A stretch of 64,000 bases of DNA, taken from Streptomyces diastatochromogenes. GTDB taxonomy: Bacteria; Actinomycetota; Actinomycetes; Streptomycetales; Streptomycetaceae. The translations under genes were made by a program, and so were the position numbers. The DNA lies in the NCBI GenBank assembly GCA_026913215.1, contig JAPTYK010000001.1:3410001-3474000 (forward strand). Direction: 5' to 3'. How positions within the stretch are numbered: the first letter of the stretch is position 1; every line of letters starts with the position of its first letter. The notes under the pieces were generated by a model. The model was not told where the DNA came from and did not search any database. It worked only from the letters and a program-made list of their open reading frames with translations. Shown here one piece after another: positions 59,028 to 64,000 of this stretch.

Positions 59028-60875
59028 TCAGAAGTCGGCGCCGTAGAGGCTGCCCCAGCTCCTTCCGCCGATCTCCGCTTCGGCCGTGATCGGGACGCCG
59101 TACAGATCGAAGGTCATTGCCTTCTCAACCGCGCGGGCCACGTCCGCCGCGTCCTCACGCGGAGCCGAAAGGAGCGCTTCGTCATGGATCGGGAGCTTGA
59201 GCATGTCCAGGAGCCCCGCCTCCTCGATGTTGAGGAGGGCTTGCCCCAGGCAGTCCCGGGCCACCGACTGGCAGGCGTAGTTGACCACCGCGTAAGTGCG
59301 GTCCCGGTCCAGCGGCAGGCGGCGCCCCGTCGCGGACACGAAGACCATGCCGGACTCGTACGCTTCGCGCTGCCACCGGCGGGACGCGCGCTTGATCTCC
59401 GGATACAGGCGGTCGTACTCCGCGAAGGCGCGGGCCATGGCCTCTTCACTGGCCCCGGTCTGGCGGGCAGCCGTGCGTACGCCTCCGCCGTAGACCTTCG
59501 AGAACCCGGCGCCCTTCATGACCTTGCGGTCCGACTCCGTGGCCCCCGCTCCCCGGACGAGCCGGGCCGTGAACCAGTGGATGTCTTCCCCGGCAAGGAA
59601 GCCCTCCCGCATCCGTCGCACGTCCGCCAGGGCGGCAAGGACGCGCATCTCAACGGCGGAGAAGTCGCACGAGATCATGACGTGACCCGGGTCCGCGAGC
59701 AGTGCCCGCCGGATCATCTGGTCTGAGCTGGGCAGGGTCTGAAGCGCGGGCCGGGTCACGGACATGCGCCCCGTCCGGGCCGCCATGGAGTGCACGAAGG
59801 GGTGACACCGGCCCCCGGCGTCCATGACCTCAAGGAAGGTGTCCGCGTAGGACGCGCGCCACTTCCCGGCCCTCTTCGAGCGGATCACGGCTTCGGCCAG
59901 GGGGTTGGGTGTCCGGCCGTTCAGGCGCTCGCCCTGAAGGCTCAGGTCCGCCAGGGCGGAGAGGACTGCCTTGTCCACCTTCAGGGCGCCGCTCCCGGTG
60001 CGCTCCGTCAGGTGCTCGCCCATGCCAACGAGCGCTTCGGCCAGGGTCCGGGTGGAGTTGACGTTCTCGACGCCGTACCGGCGGGCCACGTCGGCGTAGT
60101 GGTGCTCCTCGTACGTCAGGTTGGCCCGCAGCTCCTGAACGTAGGACTCGTCCACGACCATGCCCGCGCGCTGCATGTGAGTGCAGATCCGCGCTATCTC
60201 GTGCTCGTACTGGACGAGTTCGGGGCGCACGCCCAGGCGGTCCAGCTCCCGCGTGAGGATCGGGTCCAGGCGGGCCGTGAGAATGCAGTCCAGCCCCGCG
60301 TACAGGTTGTAGGTGGGGTGGTCCAGGGGGATGCCGGCCCAGCCGGTGGCCTTCGTCAGGCCCAGGCTCCGGAAGATCTGGGTGAGGTCCCCTTGCGTGT
60401 CCGGGGCGGAGGGGTCCACGTAGTAGGCGGACAAGGGCTTGAGGCCCGTGCCGATGCCGCCTTCCTGGGGCTGCCTGGGGTCCAGGAGACCGGCCTTGAG
60501 CCGGGTGTCCGTGGTGCGCGGTGCGAGCGCTTCGAGCGGCGCCCCGGCGTGCTCGTCCAAAACGGCCCAGTCGAAGGGGGCGTTGTGGATCAGGAAGCGG
60601 TCTACGCGGCGCAGTGCCGCGCGGGCGGCGGACTGGAAAGCGGGCCCGCGCTCCCAGTGGATGACCCAGGCGTCCCGCTCGTCCCCGAACTGAACGGTCC
60701 GGAGGCGGTAGTTGGGGCTGTAGATGTCCAGCCCGCTCGTCTCCGTGTCGAGTGCGACGGGGCCCCGGCGGTTGGCGCGGGCAAGCCAGGAGCTGAAGCG
60801 GGTGAGGTCTTCGCGGGTCTGGGGGACGTGGACGGTGACGGTCTCCCCGGCCACCGCGTGGCGGTAGGTCTGCAA
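59028..60875 (-). CDS. Family A DNA polymerase with 3'-5' exonuclease
   Basis: Phage-type replicative polymerase, 615 residues, frame intact. The start is TTG at 60875 with GGGGAGA upstream, giving LQTYRHAVAGETVTVHVPQT. Exonuclease motif I VALDTETSGLDIYSPN, Exo II FLIHNAPFDWAVLDEH; polymerase motif A MISCDFSAVEMRVLAALADV, motif B DRKVMKGAGFSKVYGGGVR and motif C KLPIHDEALLSAPR. Motif A has SAVE where Pol I usually has SQIE. No 5' nuclease domain. It follows the methyltransferase in the same direction. Confidence 0.95.
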   Translation of the reverse strand: MQTYRHAVAGETVTVHVPQTREDLTRFSSWLARANRRGPVALDTETSGLDIYSPNYRLRTVQFGDERDAWVIHWERGPAFQSAARAALRRVDRFLIHNAPFDWAVLDEHAGAPLEALAPRTTDTRLKAGLLDPRQPQEGGIGTGLKPLSAYYVDPSAPDTQGDLTQIFRSLGLTKATGWAGIPLDHPTYNLYAGLDCILTARLDPILTRELDRLGVRPELVQYEHEIARICTHMQRAGMVVDESYVQELRANLTYEEHHYADVARRYGVENVNSTRTLAEALVGMGEHLTERTGSGALKVDKAVLSALADLSLQGERLNGRTPNPLAEAVIRSKRAGKWRASYADTFLEVMDAGGRCHPFVHSMAARTGRMSVTRPALQTLPSSDQMIRRALLADPGHVMISCDFSAVEMRVLAALADVRRMREGFLAGEDIHWFTARLVRGAGATESDRKVMKGAGFSKVYGGGVRTAARQTGASEEAMARAFAEYDRLYPEIKRASRRWQREAYESGMVFVSATGRRLPLDRDRTYAVVNYACQSVARDCLGQALLNIEEAGLLDMLKLPIHDEALLSAPREDAADVARAVEKAMTFDLYGVPITAEAEIGGRSWGSLYGADF

Positions 60876-60981
60876 GGTCTCTCCCCGTGGTGGGGGGCAG
60901 AGCCCGCCCGACGCGCACGAAGGGCAGGAGCCCACCCGGTCGTTCTGGGCGGGCCCCTGCCCGTGCGGTGCGGTTGTCCGG

Positions 60982-61945
60982 TCAGCCCATGAGCCGCCGG
61001 AACGCTTCGAATGCCTGGGCGGGGACAACTCCGTTGCCCAGGGCCTTGAGTTGGTGCTTGCGGGTCAGCCCGGGTATCCCGGTGACCCAGCCGGCGGGCA
61101 GCCCCATAAGCCACTCGCACCACCGGGGTACGAGCCGGATGCCACCGCGCGGCCCGCGCTCCGTGGGCGGAGGGGAGGCACGTCCGGTCAGCTCCTCCCA
61201 GCGCCTCACGGCGGGGAGGTATTCGCCCCACCATGCGGAAGGAGAACGACGACCGTCCGGAGATTCGAAGAACCCTGACGGGTCTTCGATTGGCCCGGAC
61301 CGCCCAAACCGTCTGAGGCGGTCGGAGTGGGAAGAAGAAAACAAGCCTCATCGGCCAGGGTTGCGGCGTGCGGCTGGCTAGATCCCCCGCAGATTCGATC
61401 TTCTTCAGCCGTTTCAGGGGTGTTGGGCTCCGCCATTCGAACCGAGATTCGCCGTTGGCGTCCGCAGGAACGGCGACGCAGAACCATCTATCTCGGTGGT
61501 GGGGTGCTCCGACTTCGGAAGCTCGAAGGCTGATCCATTTAGCGTCATACCCGCTCTCGGCCAGCCCCGCGAGGACTTCCGCGAGCCCGCGCGTCCGGAT
61601 CGCGGCAACGTTTTCCAGGAAGACGACTTCGGGTCGAAGGACGCGAACGGCGTCAAGGACGTTGAACCAGATTGCTGACCTTGAATCGCTCAGCCCCCCT
61701 CTTCGTCCGGCGTTGCTGATCCCCTGGCACGGGAAGCCCGCCGTGATGATGTTGATTTTTCCGATGAGTGCGGCCCAGTCGATGGCCTGAACGTCCCCCA
61801 GGTTGGGGGCGTCCGGGTACCGGGCCGCCAGGATCTGGGAGGCGTGCGGATCGTTCTCCGCGACGTAGCGCACGCGCTCCCCGGTCAGTGCCTCCACGGC
61901 GAGCCCCAGCCCCCCGTACCCGGCACACAGCTCCAAAATGGGCAT
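60982..61945 (-). CDS. C5 cytosine DNA methyltransferase
   Basis: Methylates cytosine C5 in its target. ATG at 61945 gives MPILELCAGYGGLGLAVEAL (motif I), VRYVAENDPHASQILAARYP (II), the catalytic ITAGFPCQGISNAGRRGG (IV), VVFLENVAAIRTRG (VI, ENV) and VGAPHHRDRWFCVAVPA (VIII). The last part (WGEYLPAVRRWEELTGRASP, LTRKHQLKALGNGVVPAQAF) carries motif X in another frame, with LLPTPTASDG between. Breaks near 61400 and 61230 fit two missing bases. A second frame over 61414-61656 also reads like a methyltransferase-associated domain. Confidence 0.88.
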
Positions 61946-61973
61946 GACGAGCCCACCCCCCTTACGCGTGGGC

Positions 61974-64000
61974 CTACTTGGCGAAGATGCCGGGACCGGC
62001 CGGCGCCGCGTCGTCCACCGCCTGGCGGACGCCTACGAGCGCGATGCCCTTGTTGGTCTTCTTGCGGACAACCCCGCGCTCCTCCATGGCTCCGAAGAAC
62101 GCGCGCCGGGTCCAGATCTCTTTGGCGGGCAGGTTCTCCGCCGTGCACCAGTCGAGATAGGAGTTGAAGGCGTCCCCGCCCGGCATCTGGGCCGCGTCGT
62201 CGCGCTCAAGGACCCCGGGAAAGAAGCCGCTCAGCGCGTCGGAGGTCTCCCGGTACTCCCGCGTGGCGTCCGCGATGACCGGCGGGTCCTGAAGCCCGCC
62301 CGCGTACCACTCCATGGCGCCCCGGACCGCCCAGGCCGCGATGCCCTCCGCCTCCGCCGTGAGCTTCTGGTCAAGGTAGGGGTCGCGCTCCTCCGGGGCG
62401 AACCACCGCGTGAACGGCAGCATCTTCACGCGGCGCCAGAGACCTTCGTCCTGGCCCCGGAAGCGGGGCTTGTGGTTCGTGGACAGGACGATAAGGAAGC
62501 TGGGCTTGAATTCGAAAAACTCTTGCCTCATGAACCGGGCGGACATCATGTCCTTGCCGGACGCCCTCTTGAGGATGGCTTCCGACATCGGCTTTCCGCT
62601 CTCACCCTCACTCGCCATCACGAGCCGGGAGCCCCGGAGCGCCGCAATATCGTTCGGGATTCCGCCGCTGGGCCGCTCCTCGAAGGTGGCGAAAGCCGTG
62701 GTCTTCGTAACGGACCGAAACACGTTGGTCAGCGTGTCCGTGGCCACGCTCTTCCCGTTGGCGCCCTTCCCCCACAAGATCACGAAGCACTGTTCGGCCA
62801 CGCTGCCCGTGATCCCGTACCCCACGAGCCGCCGGAAGTAGTCGGCCAACTCAGGGTGGTTCGGGAAGACTTCGAGCAGGAAGGAGAGCCACCGGGGGCA
62901 CTCGGCTTCGGGCCGGTAGTCGATGTCCAGCGCGTACGTAAGTAGGTCGTTCTTGTCGTGGTCGCGCAGCTCCCCGGACCGAAGGTCCACCGTGCCGTTG
63001 GCGAAGGTGAGTAGGTCCGGGTGGGCGTCGAACGCGGACGCGTCCACGTGGACGGACGGGACCGCCCGCAGCTCCCGTATCAGGGAGTCGATATTCCGCG
63101 TCAGGGTGAAGCCCTGGGCGGTCTTCTGAAGCCGGGCCCCGGGGTCGTCCTTGGCCTCCCCGCCCTTCTCCGCGTGCTCCGCGCTCAGCTCAGCGGCTGC
63201 CACGGTCAGGGCGGCGCCCATGTAGTGGATGGCCTGACGGACACGGGTGTCACTGCGCTCCCACACCTTCCCGGTCCACATGTAGAAGCCCAGCCCCGGC
63301 GCGTGCTTGATCGTGCCCCGGGTGAAGGCAACGAGCGCGTGAGCGTTGAGCACGTCGGACGAGCCGTAACGCTCCGCGAACTCCGTCATGAGCCGGACCG
63401 CGCGGGCGGCTTCGTCGGCGTCCGGGACGAGTGCCCCGGTGGTCCCGTCCACGAGCGCGGAGCCGGCGGGCTGGACGGGCCGGGCCGCCTTGACCGCACG
63501 GTGGAGAGCGGAGGGGAAGACCGCCGGATCATCCTCGCGCCACCGGGTCAGATCGTGACCGGCGGTGGGGATGTCCAGCACGAAGACGGACACCCCGTGG
63601 GCGGCAAGGCCCTCCGCCAGGCGCTGGGTGAACCCGGCCCCCGCGTCGTCGTGGTCTCCGGCAACGATGACCTGGGAGCCCTTGAGCCCTTCGGCCAACT
63701 CCCGGATCAACTCCGGGCTCCCGGCCAGGCTCGCGCCCCGCACGGCCACGGAGTCGTACCCCACGGACGTGGCGGTGAGCGCGTCCCCGGGCCCCTCCGT
63801 GAGGATGGTGACCCCGTACCCGCCTCCGCCGCGAAAGACGCCGTAAGCGGTCCAGCGCATCCCTTCGGGGTTCATCAGGCTCAGCCACCGCCCCGGGCAC
63901 TGCCCGGTCAGGTCCCGGCCCTGAAGCCCCCGGATCACCCCGGAGAAGTCCCTCAGCGGCACCGTCAGGCGCGGGTACGCCAGGAACGAGCGGGACCGGT
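61974..64000 (-). CDS. Toprim primase - SF3 helicase, 5' end outside window
   Basis: Phage replication primase-helicase. The open frame continues past 64000. The Toprim part has VTILTEGPGDALTATSVGYD and VIVAGDHDDAGAGFTQRLAE. The P4-type (D5_N) and SF3 helicase parts follow with DYFRRLVGYGITGSVAEQCF, Walker A LWGKGANGKSVATDTLTNVF, Walker B-like SRLVMASEGESGKPMSEAIL and FLIVLSTNHKPRFRGQDEGL (motif C, Asn). It ends AAPAGPGIFAK. Together with the polymerase this is a phiC31-like replication set. The frame is intact in the window. Confidence 0.93.
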   Translation of the reverse strand, partial: RSRSFLAYPRLTVPLRDFSGVIRGLQGRDLTGQCPGRWLSLMNPEGMRWTAYGVFRGGGGYGVTILTEGPGDALTATSVGYDSVAVRGASLAGSPELIRELAEGLKGSQVIVAGDHDDAGAGFTQRLAEGLAAHGVSVFVLDIPTAGHDLTRWREDDPAVFPSALHRAVKAARPVQPAGSALVDGTTGALVPDADEAARAVRLMTEFAERYGSSDVLNAHALVAFTRGTIKHAPGLGFYMWTGKVWERSDTRVRQAIHYMGAALTVAAAELSAEHAEKGGEAKDDPGARLQKTAQGFTLTRNIDSLIRELRAVPSVHVDASAFDAHPDLLTFANGTVDLRSGELRDHDKNDLLTYALDIDYRPEAECPRWLSFLLEVFPNHPELADYFRRLVGYGITGSVAEQCFVILWGKGANGKSVATDTLTNVFRSVTKTTAFATFEERPSGGIPNDIAALRGSRLVMASEGESGKPMSEAILKRASGKDMMSARFMRQEFFEFKPSFLIVLSTNHKPRFRGQDEGLWRRVKMLPFTRWFAPEERDPYLDQKLTAEAEGIAAWAVRGAMEWYAGGLQDPPVIADATREYRETSDALSGFFPGVLERDDAAQMPGGDAFNSYLDWCTAENLPAKEIWTRRAFFGAMEERGVVRKKTNKGIALVGVRQAVDDAAPAGPGIFAK

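Larger units (their letters stand above)
49787..64000. mobile_element. Integrated phage or phage-like element, left part only
   Basis: Everything from the nth junction to the window end is foreign-type: replication genes (family A polymerase, Toprim/SF3 primase-helicase), a C5 methyltransferase, a sigma-like factor, XRE/DUF397 and GntR regulators, many small unknown proteins, and lower third-position GC than the host. The usual neighbour upstream of nth in Streptomyces (crp, by memory) is absent. Replication-gene content resembles phiC31-like actinophages. No integrase, capsid or portal gene is in view, so a conjugative element cannot be excluded. Confidence 0.8.

Overview
The window is a very GC-rich actinobacterial chromosome segment. 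Its gene order (topA, tmk, hppA, bldG, a DEAH helicase next to a Tad-type secretion cluster, acsA, nhaA, nth) and codon use (third positions almost always G or C) point to Streptomyces. Two parts are visible: host chromosome from 1 to about 49786, and an integrated phage or phage-like element from there past the end of the window.

Host part. Positions 1-15300 hold a secreted S33-type peptidase, holB, a LuxR-type two-component system facing a macrolide-type ABC exporter, a membrane-anchored thymidylate kinase fused to an MFS-like domain, and topA. Positions 15488-20738 hold an ABC-2 drug exporter with an ArsR-type regulator and a class I methyltransferase. Positions 21080-25477 hold a lipoprotein, the H+-pyrophosphatase hppA, and the developmental pair bldG plus its anti-sigma partner. 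Positions 25558-33442 are a helicase/secretion neighbourhood: a DEAH helicase followed on the opposite strand by CpaE-, TadA-, TadB- and TadC-like proteins, a DUF4244 pilin-like peptide and two TadE-like proteins. Positions 33837-49209 hold a HAD phosphatase, a protein with a degenerate Fic-like motif, a CooC-type ATPase, a deacetylase-like lipoprotein, a SulP-carbonic anhydrase fusion, acsA, nhaA, a holin-like membrane protein, an epoxide-hydrolase-like enzyme, a MarP-type membrane protease and a NUDIX hydrolase.

Element part. The nth gene (49196-50263) is a hybrid. Its 3' half is host-like, its 5' half has different codon use, and an extra 60 bp sits between them, as expected of an attachment junction. 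Beyond it lie a GntR regulator, a cassette of small proteins plus JmjC oxygenase, aldo/keto reductase and APH-like kinase, an XRE/DUF397 regulatory pair, a sigma-70-like factor, a family A DNA polymerase, a C5 cytosine methyltransferase and a Toprim/SF3 primase-helicase cut by the window end. No integrase or structural genes are visible; they would lie past 64000. The most interesting unexplained unit is the cassette 51359-54433, in which a 49-residue peptide with a perfect ribosome binding site sits 15 bp upstream of a JmjC oxygenase gene.

Two features run through the window. Many conserved genes are broken by single-base frame changes, nearly always in the direction of a missing base. These look like uncorrected long-read errors rather than real decay, so genes are annotated over their full span. 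Many host intergenic gaps, and the 3' ends of several host genes, carry short degenerate tandem repeats of 9-39 bp.
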